Positions 26,763-37,730 of a stretch of 64,000 nt of DNA are shown piece by piece (positions within the stretch are counted from its first letter, which is position 1; each line of letters begins with the position of its first letter). The position numbers and the translations under genes are program-made. The stretch is from Echinostoma caproni (taxonomy: Eukaryota > Platyhelminthes > Trematoda > Plagiorchiida > Echinostomatidae). The DNA lies in contig UZAN01039859.1 of assembly GCA_900618425.1 (NCBI GenBank), positions 37,503 through 101,502 of the forward strand, given 5' to 3'. The notes under the pieces were generated by a model. The model saw only the letters and a list, made by a program, of their open reading frames with translations, was not told the origin of the DNA and ran no database searches.

Positions 26763-26835
26763 GGGCTGAGGGGTTCGGGAGAGCTAGGGGAAGGGGAACT
26801 GTGGGGGGGGGAGGAGGAGGAGGAGGAGGTGAGGG
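26763..26835 (+). repeat. G-rich tract, possible G-quadruplex
   Basis: Successive G runs (GGG, GGGG, GGG, GGGG, GGGG, then eight or nine G, then five to six GGA units) occur within 73 bases. Four or more runs of at least three G with short loops satisfy the usual quadruplex pattern on this strand. No adjacent gene was identified. Confidence 0.7.
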
Positions 26836-28142
26836 TAATAAACACAAGAGTGAGAACAAGTGTTCACGCCATCCATGAGTTTATTTGCCTAATCACTATT
26901 AACAAAACTTTCATGACATATGTTCGTGCCTATCAGTACAGGTCAGTTTAAGGTCAAGTTTGAACCTTTATCTATTTGGTAATCTGGAAAAAATCACTGA
27001 ATTTTTTTGACAATTTTAAGATGGCAGTGCTCCGCAATTTTCCCGGATTATCCTATCTAAATCCAATTAGCAATGAATTCTGACGGCTTGGCGTCCACAG
27101 TCATTATTCCGAATCACTCTTGGCTACGCACACTATACGATTCGCATGAGTTATGGCGGGGACAGTTTTGAGTCAGAAATTTTATACAGGATCGTCTCAA
27201 ATAATAAAAAACAATCGTAATAATATTAATAATAGTTCTGTTTCCTTTTGTTGAACAATACAGTTTGCAGTCAAGTGTCACGAACTATGAAGCAGTCAAT
27301 CAAACTTATGTTCAATACACTGCATAAATGGAAAATTTAGACATCATGGAAGTGGTGTACTCGAACGTACAAGCCTCGGATCTTTTCGTCTGTCATTTCT
27401 ATCGCTCTGCCAGTGCCACCCCGGATGAAGGAGTTTGACCAAGAATCGCCGAGTTTTATTTGGTACACTAGATAATTAAAAGAACTATCATGATTTCGGA
27501 CCCGGATTATCACACCCACTCACATACAAACCAACTCATTGTTGCTCTGAATTGAAATACTCTGGAGTCGTCAGGACAGTCGAAATGACAGACGTCTCAT
27601 ACACTCATCCTCATCTATCAATCTGAAAACGTTTATGCGTCGAAAAATATCAGTGGTGTGAGAGTGCAAATATGACGGTGTGAGGGTGGTAGTTTTAAAT
27701 ATTAACTGAATGAATGCAGACCAGATGTGGGAGAACGACGGAAGAACTGCAGTATACAGGACGACAGTTTGGAACGAAACGAGGGTTGAATTTAATTGCA
27801 TTCCTATTCAACAGTTACCAAGAAAACTCTGCGTAAAATACTTGTTCTGCTGGATACAATCAATGAGAACTTTGCGGAAAGAATTATATTCGATACCCGT
27901 GCTTTTTCGATAACACAAAACACGTGGAATGCGTCTTGATTAGTAACAAAATCCATCCGGATCTAAAAGAATCCGAAGATGGTCAACACAATGAGGGTTT
28001 TACAGTTAGTTCCTGGTTTGCTGTGAACGACTTTCGGATGAACTGTGGTGGTGGTAGTGGTCCAAAGTGAGGTAAGCACATCTCTTACAAAAAGGATTTC
28101 TCATGTAGTAAGCACATGATGATGACGGTTGTGGTGGTGCTC
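26836..28142. other. No recognisable gene
   Basis: Short open frames only. A GGT-rich patch is at 28045-28065 and an AAT-rich patch near 27200-27235. Confidence 0.5.
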
Positions 28143-28366
28143 GTGTTGTTGGTTCAACGGTCTAATTTGCTGTCGCTTGCATAATTTGAGCGATCAGGTT
28201 CGAGGTTTAAATCCTACCACAGGCATCACACTTTGGTGGGGAATATATTCACTATCGTTCCTCTGAATACTCTACCCAGGGTTTATATGACCAGTTTACA
28301 TAAGTGAGTGGTGAACCGTCATGACCATGTGGCTTCCTTCGTCCACAGTTCATTGCACCATGGTGT
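28143..28366 (+). mobile_element. tRNA-derived SINE (family A, copy 2, diverged)
   Basis: Box A TTGGTTCAACGGTCTAAT begins at 28149 and box B GAGGTTTAAATCC at 28203, at almost the same spacing as in the 8234 copy. The sequence after box B (cctaccac, tttggtgggga, ttcactatc, then near the end gtcatgaccatgtgg, cacagttcattgcacca, tggtgt) parallels the 8234 copy. The poly(A) tail is not preserved. The boxes and alignment are seen; common origin is inferred. Confidence 0.6.
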
Positions 28367-28424
28367 TTACCCAATTATTAGCCAAAGTATGTTCCTCCTT
28401 GGGAAGCAAGTTCTTTGACGGAAT

Positions 28425-28790
28425 TACAGGTGTTGACCAAACTCGTGCAACATCACCTTCATTTTGAAAATCCATTTCAGCTTGCAATAGCATACTTATA
28501 TATAGATGGTTATGAGTACAGTGTATTTATTCCTGACTTTATCTCTAACATCTACGTTCTTAGCTCATTTCTATGATCATTTAAATGTGCGCGACCTTGA
28601 GTGTCGCTATAAAATTTGCAGTAGTTCGAAAGTTACAGCTCTGATTTGAAAAATACTTTAGGCAAAGTAGCGTGCGTGTTCATTCTTTTTAATAGATGAT
28701 TCGTGTCCCATGAGAGTTTCTATTAGGTTGAGCACACGTATGCTAAATTTCTATTCTCTTTTCATTCAGTGCACAGTAAATAAGCAAATT
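28425..28790 (+). repeat. Family C dispersed repeat, reference copy
   Basis: This 366-base segment aligns along its length with 15365-15020 (minus) and, from about 28495, with 43955-44240 (plus). Shared landmarks are ttgaccaaactcgtgca at the start, gtatttatt...gactttatctc in the middle, aaaatttgcagtagttcgaa then agttacagctctgat, and ttgagcaca and ttcattcagtgcacag near the end. No open frame, tRNA boxes or terminal inverted repeats were found. It begins about 60 bases after the end of the family A SINE. Confidence 0.75.
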
Positions 28791-29446
28791 ATTGAAAATA
28801 TTCTAACTTAAATAAATTNACTAATCTGGTTTCTTCTAAATCTATATTGGTTTACAAATATAAGCCCCAATTTTAAGCACAATTTGTGAAAAGGAAAGAA
28901 CAATAAGCCTCGATCTACGAAACAGATGATTATCAGGTAGCCTCATTTTGGAAGTAAAAATGTATACGCACTTTACGCGTGAATACGCCAGTCGCTGAAG
29001 TGATCTGTCACTTATTGGCAAAACCGGTTAACACTGCGTGAAATCGGCATCAGCACGCGTGTGGACCATGGTTATTGGATCAGCTGGCATCAGACGAGCA
29101 AACGCTTCTTAATCTTATAAAATGAATATATCATTTTAGTAAAGCGCAATTTGTAATAGGATGTGAAAATATCTCTACTACACCAGATTGTACAGTTGAA
29201 TCATCACATTCGCAAAAAAGAAGTTCTTCAGCTACGTTGGCNCACGGTCGACCTCGTGGGTCTGTCTGCCTGACATTGAACGGTTTGTATTTAGGGGAAG
29301 GAATTCATTCGTTGAAATACATATTATTTGATCTTGATAGTATACAGTGAATAGATGTTGCCCAGCTGACTGCATCAACCAATAAAGTATGCAATAACGC
29401 TCTTTTCGTGGTATCAGTTACAGTAATTTCCCGTTATTCCATATCA
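28791..29446. other. No recognisable gene
   Basis: Single unresolved bases are at 28819 and 29242. Nothing else was identified before the left arm of the Penelope-like element. Confidence 0.5.
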
Positions 29447-29615
29447 AGCCGTTTACAGATTACATAGGTAACATTAGAAAACAGATCACACGGTTGAACA
29501 AATCACCAATCTTGGGTAAGAGTTTGTCATAGTCAACTGGCATTTGTCATTTGATGGGTTTAACTAAGGTGACTGGACGGCGGACACAGATACGTCGGAT
29601 AAAGGATGCTAACCT
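29447..29615 (+). repeat. Left inverted arm of Penelope-like element
   Basis: This 169-base segment (AGCCGTTTACAG... to ...GGATGCTAACCT) is the reverse complement of 30830-31011, with only about two substitutions and one 13-base gap. Its last 65 bases are inside the RT open frame (residues RRIKDANLE), so this arm is the natural upstream part of the element. Confidence 0.95.
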
Positions 29616-30805
29616 AGAGGACGAAACAATGTTTTCACTAGACGTCGAGTCCTTGCTCACAAACGTACCACTAATAGAGACAATCGATTTCTTAGTGAAT
29701 TACATTGACGAAACTAACGTTAACGTTGGCTTACCGCAGCACGATTTGCGTGAACTTCTGCTTCATTGTACACTCAATGTTCAGTTCCTATTCATGCAAA
29801 CCTTTTACAGACAACGAGATGTTGTGGCCATAGGGTCACCGCTGGGTCCACTCCTTGCTGATGTCTTACTCGCAAAACTGGAAATAACTAAACTGATTTC
29901 GGTAATCGATAGTTTTGAACATTACTACCAATACGTGGACGACATATTTTGCGTGACTGATACTAGCTGCGACTTAACATTCGTGTTATTGGAATTTAAT
30001 AAGGCACACAAAGCAGCACGTATCACAATCGAACGTGAAACGAACAATCAATTATCATTTTTGGATGTATCACTTAGCCGAATGGAAGATGGTCGGATCG
30101 TACGAAAGTTGTACCGAAAACTGACATGCAGTGGCAAGTACACCGATTTGAAAAGTTTCGTTAGCATCCAACAGAAACCCAACTTGGTCAAATGCTTGGC
30201 CACTAGGGCGAGGCAAGTTTGCTCTGAGGAGGTGTTGGATAATGAGCTGACGCTCATTAGAAACACCTTTCGTGAGAATGGATACCGGGTCGTTTCATCG
30301 AAGGGAATTTGATTGAACAAATACCGAAAACTCCTATGCAAACTGTGAGAAAGGAAGATTTTTTCATCAGTTTGCCATTCAAAGGCGATACCGTGAGTGA
30401 GATGCTACTTCGACGACTGAACAGAGAGATTGACAACGCCTTCAAAGCTGCTAAGTTGCGGTGCGTGTTTCGTGGCGCTCCAGTGATCCACATCCAAAAT
30501 TATTAATGGTTGCATACTCTTTCAGGTGCGTATGTGGCGCATCTTATGTTGGTCGAACGGCACGACAGCTATCTACTCGGATCAAAGAGCATCACCCAAG
30601 CAGGTTAAGACTAGGACAGACCGGATCAATAAACAGCTCCATCCTAGCCCATTTGGTCGATACCGGATATCAAGTAAATCCGGATGTCGCCTTCGGAGTT
30701 GTTTATCGCGTCCCCCACACTAAGTGCAAGGGTGTTCAACTGCGCGCCTTAGCAATAGCCGAATCGATCGGGATAAGAAAGTTGACCCCTGGCCTCTACG
30801 CCTAA
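29551..30805 (+). pseudogene. Penelope-like RT/GIY-YIG pseudogene
   Basis: The first frame (29551-30312, 253 codons) holds RT motif 3 FSLDVESLLTNVPL, motif 4 VAIGSPLGPLLADVLLAKLE, the catalytic YVDDIF, FLDVSLSR, and RKLTCSGKYTD typical of PLE RTs. After a frameshift near 30309 a second frame (to 30505) gives the connector, with KEDFFISLPFKGD. A second frameshift near 30500 leads to a third frame with the GIY-YIG endonuclease: RCVCGASYVGRTARQLSTRI, then KEH, ending RKLTPGLYA at 30805. The YVGR arginine and the EH of the nuclease are present. Two frameshifts and loss of the N-terminus make it non-functional. Confidence 0.9.
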
Positions 30806-30829
30806 AAGCGTTTAAGCGCGTGATCGATC

Positions 30830-31011
30830 AGGTTAGCATCCTTTATCCGACGTATCTGCGTCCGCCGTCCAGTCACCTTGATGCCGTAACTTAGTTAAAC
30901 CCATCGAATGACAAATGCCAGTTGACTATGACAAACTCTTACCCAAGATTGGTGATTTGTTCAACCGTGTGATCTGTTTTCTAATGTTACCTATGTAATC
31001 TGTAAACGGCT
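30830..31011 (-). repeat. Right inverted arm of Penelope-like element
   Basis: A 182-base reverse-complement copy of the left arm. It is 13 bases longer: TTACGGCATCAAG is present here after AACTAAG and missing on the left, and the missing piece is bounded by AAG on both sides. The match stops sharply at both ends (left flank ...ccatatca, right flank ggaaaagg...). Confidence 0.95.
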
Positions 31012-31439
31012 GGAAAAGGAATTACTGGAAAACAATTGTTTCGCTAAACTGTGTTTGTTCTAAATGCTGTGATGGGTATATTTCAGACGTTAAAGTGATT
31101 TCAGTTAGTTATTCGACTAATATAAGCGAGTAATAAAATCGAACACCAGCTATAGTTGGTTAAATCAACACAATCTCGGACATAGTGGTCGCGGTTAGAT
31201 GCGACAAACGTTGAAGAAAATGAATTGCCCATTTGATAACAGTTAACAGACCACAAGAGCCGATGTAATTCTGTGGACGCATCAATAAAAAGTGCTTCGC
31301 CTTAAGTTGTCACAATGAACAGTTAACAGTGGAAATTAAAGACAAAAGGCATAATCAAATCTGAAAATCGAACAATCGGCTGTTGTTCATAAAACATAGA
31401 TGATGCTGGTGACTGAGTCAACTTAATAGCAAATTCTAG
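31012..31439. other. No recognisable feature
   Basis: A+T-rich sequence without recognisable coding or repeat content. Confidence 0.5.
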
Positions 31440-31678
31440 CATGAGTTGTATTCTGACCTCTGAGGTTCGAACTATGACGATCCCATACAAGCGGTCGACG
31501 TCAGACACTCTGCTACGAGTGAATACCACGCTTGTGCTGCCGGAGCCGTATGTGATTTGTCTCTCCAACACGCCCTATAAGCTAGCCCACTCGAGTGTGA
31601 ATTTAGAGAAGTGCTGTGCTATCAAGCGGAATTCACGCACTTATTACCGTGTACAGGGACGTGGCATAGTTGGGGAAA
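31440..31678 (+). CDS. Possible internal exon, unknown protein
   Basis: A 239-base open segment runs from an acceptor-like aaattctag|C to a consensus donor GAAA|GTAAGT. Its frame (MSCILTSEVRTMTIPYKRST... ending YYRVQGRGIVGE) is less A+T-rich than its flanks and has an even, globular-protein composition with several cysteines and one NTT sequon. I do not recognise the family. The overlapping minus-strand frame (31571-31323) is also open. If real, neighbouring exons should lie on the plus strand on both sides; none is obvious. Confidence 0.3.
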
Positions 31679-31949
31679 GTAAGTGAACAAATTCGGTAAA
31701 CCTGAATAGTAATTTAACATAAACCAGGAATGAGCGCAAACGGATAATGGACAGTGTTGGAGTTGGGTGGCAGAGCTGAAAGTTGAACAATCCAATTAAC
31801 ACACTAGCTTTTCATTTTCAAACGTGACTGATTATTTTCACATATAAGTGGCCTTAATACAGTCACTCCGTCTACCGTGGGTATAGGCGAGTCCGAATGT
31901 ATTGTCCCGTTTTTAACCTAGAACGAAACAATCTATATGCATATTGATT

Positions 31950-32025
31950 ACTGGCGGTAAAGCCAGATTTGAACATGCAAATTTCAGGTAGCCGTATTAA
32001 AAACCATAAACACTGGGCTACCAGT
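31950..32025 (-). repeat. tRNA-like segment, possibly decayed family B head
   Basis: On the minus strand TAGCCCAGTGTTTATGG resembles the family B box A (GTCCAGTGGG type), and ATGTTCAAATCTGG about 45 bases later resembles box B. ATGCAT follows where family B has TTGCAT, but no hammerhead core is recognisable. Confidence 0.3.
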
Positions 32026-32029
32026 AAAC

Positions 32030-34850
32030 TTCGTAGGGCCATGAATAAGACACCGTTCTGGTGTTTAAGAGGCGGAGTTTTCTAAGGCTCAAATCCATTG
32101 CATACTATGCTAATCGGAGCTCCTTATTACACCTTGATTTGTCAATGCCCTAGAGTTTCTCTCCAATATGTTCTCTGAACCAACGTTTGTTTGATAAGGA
32201 ACAGGGGAGAGTTAGTGCATCCACACTATTAAGGAACGAGACGAAACCGATTTTGTTATCGGAAACTGCACATAACACCAGAAGAGACTAAGTTAGGTTT
32301 ACTTAGCTTGGGCTGATATACAACTGTCTGACGAGGTGCTACTTTCGTTCGACTAATCGACAAATTCAAAGAATGATACAGAAACGTTTACGATCCGGTC
32401 TCTAGCTCACTCGGGTAGATGTGAACTTGAGATACAGGCCAGTACACGTAATACTTGAGTGATATTGGCTGCAAACCTCGACGAATGTCTACACTATAAT
32501 GATGACATTAAATGATACTAAATAACCAACAGATGTTGGATAGAACACTAATCAACCAAAGCTTGCCAAACAGTATGGTTTTCTCTGTAAGTGAAATAAG
32601 CTCTTGGTCATTTTAATCGTGATTGATCATTCGTTTGGCCCCATCTACAAGCTCAAACTTAGCACAGTTAGTGCAGCATCCACCAAAATGTCGACTAGAA
32701 TGCCGTGTCATTCATTTGCCCTCGGTGTGCAATATTTGGAAGGATCTACCAAGCCGCAGTTGTTTATGCAGCCAAAAATGATTCTCTCAATCACAAACTG
32801 GATGAAAAATTGTCAAGTCTTAAATTTTGACATCCATAGCAGTGAATAAAACAAAGAAAATTTGTAACTTTCCTTATCTTTCTATGAACCGTTAATCGAT
32901 CCATTTGTTCTAAACCCTATGGGTCAAGAAAAACAATCACTTGTGAGTATTTTCCTGGGAGTCATTCGTTTAGTATTTTAATTTTATTAGAGATCATCAG
33001 AACGTATATCCACGATCCCATCCGAGGTTTGGACTCCGAAGTCATCGTATGGAACGCGTTCGCGTTACTAAGGTGTTCTCAGAAGATAAACGGTGTGCAA
33101 CCAGGTGACTTCAATCGACGCCTCCCACCAGATCATGTCCTCCAAATAGGTTCAGATACCTATCCTCAACTAAGCCTATGTAAAAACCAAACATCATTGT
33201 TTGGTGGAGTCAGGTTCTATGTTTTGATTGTGAAAAGTTCATCAGACTCAGGGAGAGGAGGTCCAAACCAAAGGACATAATTCAAACAACTAACAAACCC
33301 TCAGAAGATCATTCGGTGGATTCTGGTGTTCTCTGAACAAAACCTACGTTGACAGTGAACCCACAAGCTTACCGGTAAATTGAATATTTTTCTTGATGGA
33401 TTAGAACCCCACCAAGGTTTTTCTAACGTATCACATTATTCATTCGATCCATCGTAACTGTGTAAATACCTACACATCATATTCTTCTAATAGCTTTTTA
33501 ACCAGTTTAATGAGCGCCAAAGTTATGGTCATTACTAATTCTGTTGATTTTGTGTTTCTGGCTTTATTCAAATGTACCAAAGGAAAGAATGTTTCTCATG
33601 CCATGTGGTCACAATTTGGGGTGTTAGTTGAGAGACAGAGGGACGTTACGTATACATGTTTCTGCCAATTCCTTTTCATTGTTTGATCTCATGATACAGT
33701 TGTCTTCGATCCCATCGATCAAAACTCATCTAACCTGTGTTTTGCCACTGGACATCATTGCCTCTTGCATAAACTACGGTTAAGTGATTAATGTGGTTCC
33801 GCTACCACTCATTAACGAGTTAGCTCAACTCCAACTGGCCCGCTGTCTTGTGTGTCTCGGGTTACAGTGCCGGATTACAGAGCCATAACAGCAACAGCGT
33901 TTCAATCACAATTGGTTTTCAATACCTAATAGGCTGTAATCAATTTTCATGTTTAGCTCCCAATTACTTCTTACTATAAGTTTGCGAGACGTGATTTTTT
34001 TCGTGACTGACCACTGTTAAACAATTCACTGACTAACGCTGAATGGTGAATTTGGAAACACTTGAACTAATCAATCTGATCAACCTACGTGTGAGCTAGT
34101 AGACGCATTTGCAAGACACGCTTTCCATGCGATGAGTTCCAAAGTTTGAATACTGAATTGTACGATAGATATACGCTAACGATGAGAGAGGAACTGTAGC
34201 TTAGTGCTCCGCAAATGTCTGGTTATTTGGATGACATGTTCATGAAGATGGAGTCTGAAAGCTGGTCGGTTACGGTGTAAAATATGCATTTTACACCACT
34301 ACTCACAGATGCTTGTTGATTGAAAATCAAATTAGCTGTTATATTCATTGATCACCACATGATTTATTCGACTACATCCCCGATGGAGAACAATGAGTTA
34401 GTTCGTTAGTGATAGCGCTCAGTAATTTTCAAAAACACCAGGAAATATTCCATTTCTCAAGGTAAATGAACTCTTTGAACCGGGCATGAGTCATTGCTGG
34501 TGAACAAGAAGAAACTGCAAACGTATTATGCAGCTAGTAGAATAATACCAATTCAGGGTTTGAAAATTATTCACTATACTTTGCTTTTATCTTGCTTAAT
34601 CAAACGCTGTGTATCATTGTATAAATTGAAATTCACCCCTAGATCCGGAAAAATCATGGTAGTGATTTTTCGTTATCCTCTCATTCATGGATTTTAATTG
34701 ATAAGTTCGTCAAATAGTTTGTCTTGATTTTTCGGATGAGCCCTTACTCTCTCTAGTGTGATCCTTTTGTTTACGGCAATCGAACTCTCCACATCACGGG
34801 ACTCCCTCCTTTTGCCTCCATTCTCAAGTCATGTCAAAAGTGCACTTAAT
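32030..34850. other. No recognisable gene
   Basis: Short open frames only. No repeat family recognised. Confidence 0.5.
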
Positions 34851-35357
34851 TCATCCATTGTGGACAGAATAGAAAATGTTAACACTTTTGCTTTGGAGTA
34901 AATGCGAATAAAATGGATGTAAAGATATGAAATTTAGCAAATACACAATGATGCTGAACAGCGAGAATACATAGCTAAAGTACGAAATTGCATCATGAGA
35001 TCGTGCGCCAGTTCGTTTGAACTTCGTCCCCTGGAAACCAGTAAACGAGAAAGATAAAGTACAAAGGAATGTGGTGAGTGTAAACAGGTTTATTGTGGGT
35101 GACAGAAGTGGAAATGGAGCGAGAGGGAGTTGAGTGTAAAGGATGTGGTGCATCGGACGAAATTGAGTTACACAAACGGGTACACGCTTTAAGTTACTGG
35201 TTGACAGCGGAGTCGACCAACGCCACACAGTGGACAGTTCCGTAACTAACGATTGTTTTCCGAGATAGTCTGATCCATATAAAATAATTAGACAAAAGTG
35301 CGGGGAAGAAAACTGTGGAACAGTAGATCCAGTGACATGAAACACAGAAGAAAACAA
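34851..35357 (-). other. Long open frame, unrecognised
   Basis: A 168-codon minus-strand open frame beginning MFSSVFHVTGSTVPQFS. It is rich in S, F, L, T and H. It reads like translated repeat DNA I associate with trematode genomes, but I cannot name a family. As at 19031-19860, the opposite strand is purine-rich, which favours long open frames without selection. No splice or promoter evidence. Confidence 0.25.
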
Positions 35358-36295
35358 ATTTGGAAATTACAACGACACCCTCAGATGTGGATGGTTTGAG
35401 ATGTAAGAAATGCTTGTTATGCGTTGCCTACCCCATTGACAATACTACGACATACAGTATAGGCTCGTAAGATCATTGATTTTTCTACAAAAAGGCACTC
35501 AAACACAACTCCAGGGTGCATCAACCCATATTTCTGATGCATTTCTGCATAGTTGTTGAAAACTATTCAACAATAACCTATTGAGGTCACATCTGAACTG
35601 CTCAGTTTGTTTTATTTTTCAGAGTTGTATGCATCTGGTTATCTAAAAAGAGGGAATGGAAAATCTAACGACTGCATTTCCGGTGAGAGTGCTAGTAAGA
35701 CAACTCTCGATTGGGCAACAAACAAGTTCTAGGAATGATGATGCAAGCGTAGGGTGTGTAGTGGATAATCTCGAACTTAGGGGTATTGTGAAAAACATGA
35801 AAATGAATTGAAACAGAAAATAATTTCGTGTATCCGTTGTTATTTAATACTGAGATTATTGGAAATGCGCGTGTATGGTTTCTTATATTTTATAGTTTTA
35901 TCTACAACAGTAAGAAAAATAGCAACAAATGAGCTTCCCTATGCACACTCATTGCACACCCACCCCCAACGCCTCACAACCGCCTCCGCGAAATTCTGGT
36001 CTGGACCAATCATCAGCACCTAAGTTGGGACAACAGAAACATGCGGTAGTCCAAGCAGGGATTGAGTAGTTGAATGGCTAAATATTACTGGTTCTTCCCA
36101 CAATCAGCTCAGCGTTTGGACCTATCATATTTTTCGCTATCCTACCAGTATTCATCCGAAAAAGATCTTTCCAACGGACATCACTTTGCATCAAAGAATA
36201 TTGCATTTTGGATAAATAGAAACGCAACATCAAAAAATAGAAGCTAATCGAGAGCAGCAGTTCACAACGGTTCCGTCGAGAGTTCCCATCCAGTC
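35358..36295. other. Upstream region of the GPCR
   Basis: No gene was seen. If the GPCR has a 5' untranslated region or an upstream exon it should lie here; no clear TATA box or splice donor could be fixed. Confidence 0.4.
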
Positions 36296-37730
36296 ATGGT
36301 CCTATTCGGCTCGTACAGTGGGACGTGGATGTATCAGGTCAATATTGTTCGGGCTTTCATATTCACTCTGGGTATTATGGCCAACATTATCCTATCCGTT
36401 GCGGTGATGGCGACTTCATTCCACATTTTTGTTCACAAAGTGGTATTGTTCAATCAAGCCATATTTGATGCAATAATTTGCTTCATAGCTGTTCTATACC
36501 TACTCTTGCAACGATCCTTGGATCAGACCAGACAAACAACCAACGCTATGTGTTTGACATGGATCAGTAATTGGTGTTTCTTTTTCCCACTGGCTCTCAG
36601 TTTGCTTAATCTGGTCGTGCTTGATATCGACCGTTTGCATGCCATCGTATTCCCCATGAGTTATCGTGTGCGTCTCATTCGTCGTCTCATTGNNNNNNNN
36701 NNNNNNNNNNNNNNNNNNNNNNNNNNNNNNNNNNNNNNNNNNNNNNNNNNNNNNNNNNNNNNNNNNNNNNNNNNNNNNNNNNNNNNNNNNNNNNNNNNNN
36801 NNNNNNNNNNNNNNNNNNNNNNNNNNNNNNNNNNNNNNNNNNNNNNNNNNNNNNNNNNNNNNNNNNNNNNNNNNNNNNNNNNNNNNNNNNNNNNNNNNNN
36901 NNNNNNNNNNNNNNNNNNNNNNNNNNNNNNNNNNNNNNNNNNNNNNNNNNNNNNNNNNNNNNNNNNNNNNNNNNNNNNNNNNNNNNNNNNNNNNNNNNNN
37001 NNNNNNNNNNNNNNNNNNNNNNNNNNNNNNNNNNNNNNNNNNNNNNNNNNNNNNNNNNNNNNNNNNNNNNNNNNNNNNNNNNNNNNNNNNNNNNNNNNNN
37101 NNNNNNNNNNNNNNNNNNNNNNNNNNNNNNNNNNNNNNNNNNNNNNNNNNNNNNNNNNNNNNNNNNNNNNNNNNNNNNNNNNNNNNNNNNNNNNNNNNNN
37201 NNNNNNNNNNNNNNNNNNNNNNNNNNNNNNNNNNNNNNNNNNNNNNNNNNNNNNNNNNNNNNNNNNNNNNNNNNNNNNNNNNNNNNNNNNNNNNNNNNNN
37301 NNNNNNNNNNNNNNNNNNNNNNNNNNNNNNNNNNNNNNNNNNNNNNNNTTTCATCTATGCGAAAATTGCCATCGAGCTGAGTAAGAACAGCCGGAGCGCT
37401 CAACTCGGGGGCAGACGTTTGAGAAATCGGTTCACAGTGACTATCATGGTTATCGGAATCACCCAGACAGTCCTGATTGCACCGGATGCATTGTATTATG
37501 TTTTATGCAGCCAATTTCATTGGAAATACGTGGTTAATTCGCCCGTTCAAATTATCACGGCAACAGCAATTGTGTTGAACAGCTGTCTGTCCCCGGTGAT
37601 CTATTTTGCCCTGCTACCCAAACTTCGACACAGTCTGGTGCGAATGGGCCGGAATGTTCGGTTGTGTAGAAGCAAAACTGACAGTTTGGAGATAAAGGAA
37701 CAATCAGATGCTCAGAATGCAACGCCCTGA
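36296..37730 (+). CDS. Rhodopsin-like (class A) GPCR, interrupted by assembly gap
   Basis: Seven-transmembrane receptor of the plasma membrane that would signal through heterotrimeric G proteins; ligand unknown. From ATG 36296: TM1 about residues 17-40 with the G26xxxN30 motif, TM2 about 49-72 with D58 (position 2.50), C86 before TM3 (3.25), then D112-R113-L114 in IDRLHAIVFP, a DRY variant. A 656-N gap (36693-37348) replaces TM4 and most of TM5. The second part (37349-37730) has the TM5/IC3 end, TM6 keeping the proline (TVLIAPDALYY) but no CWxP, TM7 with NSCLSPVIYF (NPxxY changed to SPxxY), a helix-8-like LLPKLRHSL and a short tail. The N-terminus is only about 16 residues. The two parts are in different frames, which fits an estimated gap size or an intron. 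DRL and SPxxY suggest a lineage-specific orphan group. Confidence 0.88.
36693..37348. other. Assembly gap inside GPCR
   Basis: 656 N. The real length is unknown; the frame change between the flanking coding parts means it is not a faithful size for an intronless gene. Confidence 0.99.

Larger units (their letters stand above)
29447..31011 (+). mobile_element. Penelope-like element, truncated and flanked by inverted arms
   Basis: The 1,565-base unit consists of an inverted arm, a partial RT plus GIY-YIG coding region, and the matching opposite arm. Penelope-like elements are eukaryotic retroelements whose RT resembles telomerase and which mostly carry a C-terminal GIY-YIG endonuclease; copies are often 5'-truncated and carry partial inverted or direct terminal copies. 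This copy lacks the conserved N-terminal region and the first RT motifs, and its coding region is broken. Confidence 0.9.

Noticed and set aside
29447..31011. Hammerhead ribozyme in the arms of the Penelope-like element
   Set aside because: Some Penelope-like elements carry hammerheads in their terminal repeats, but neither strand of the arms contains CTGATGA with a GAAA partner.
36500..37403. Long open frames on both strands through the N run
   Set aside because: They consist mostly of unknown bases; only the plus-strand frames 36296 on and 37349-37730 contain receptor sequence.
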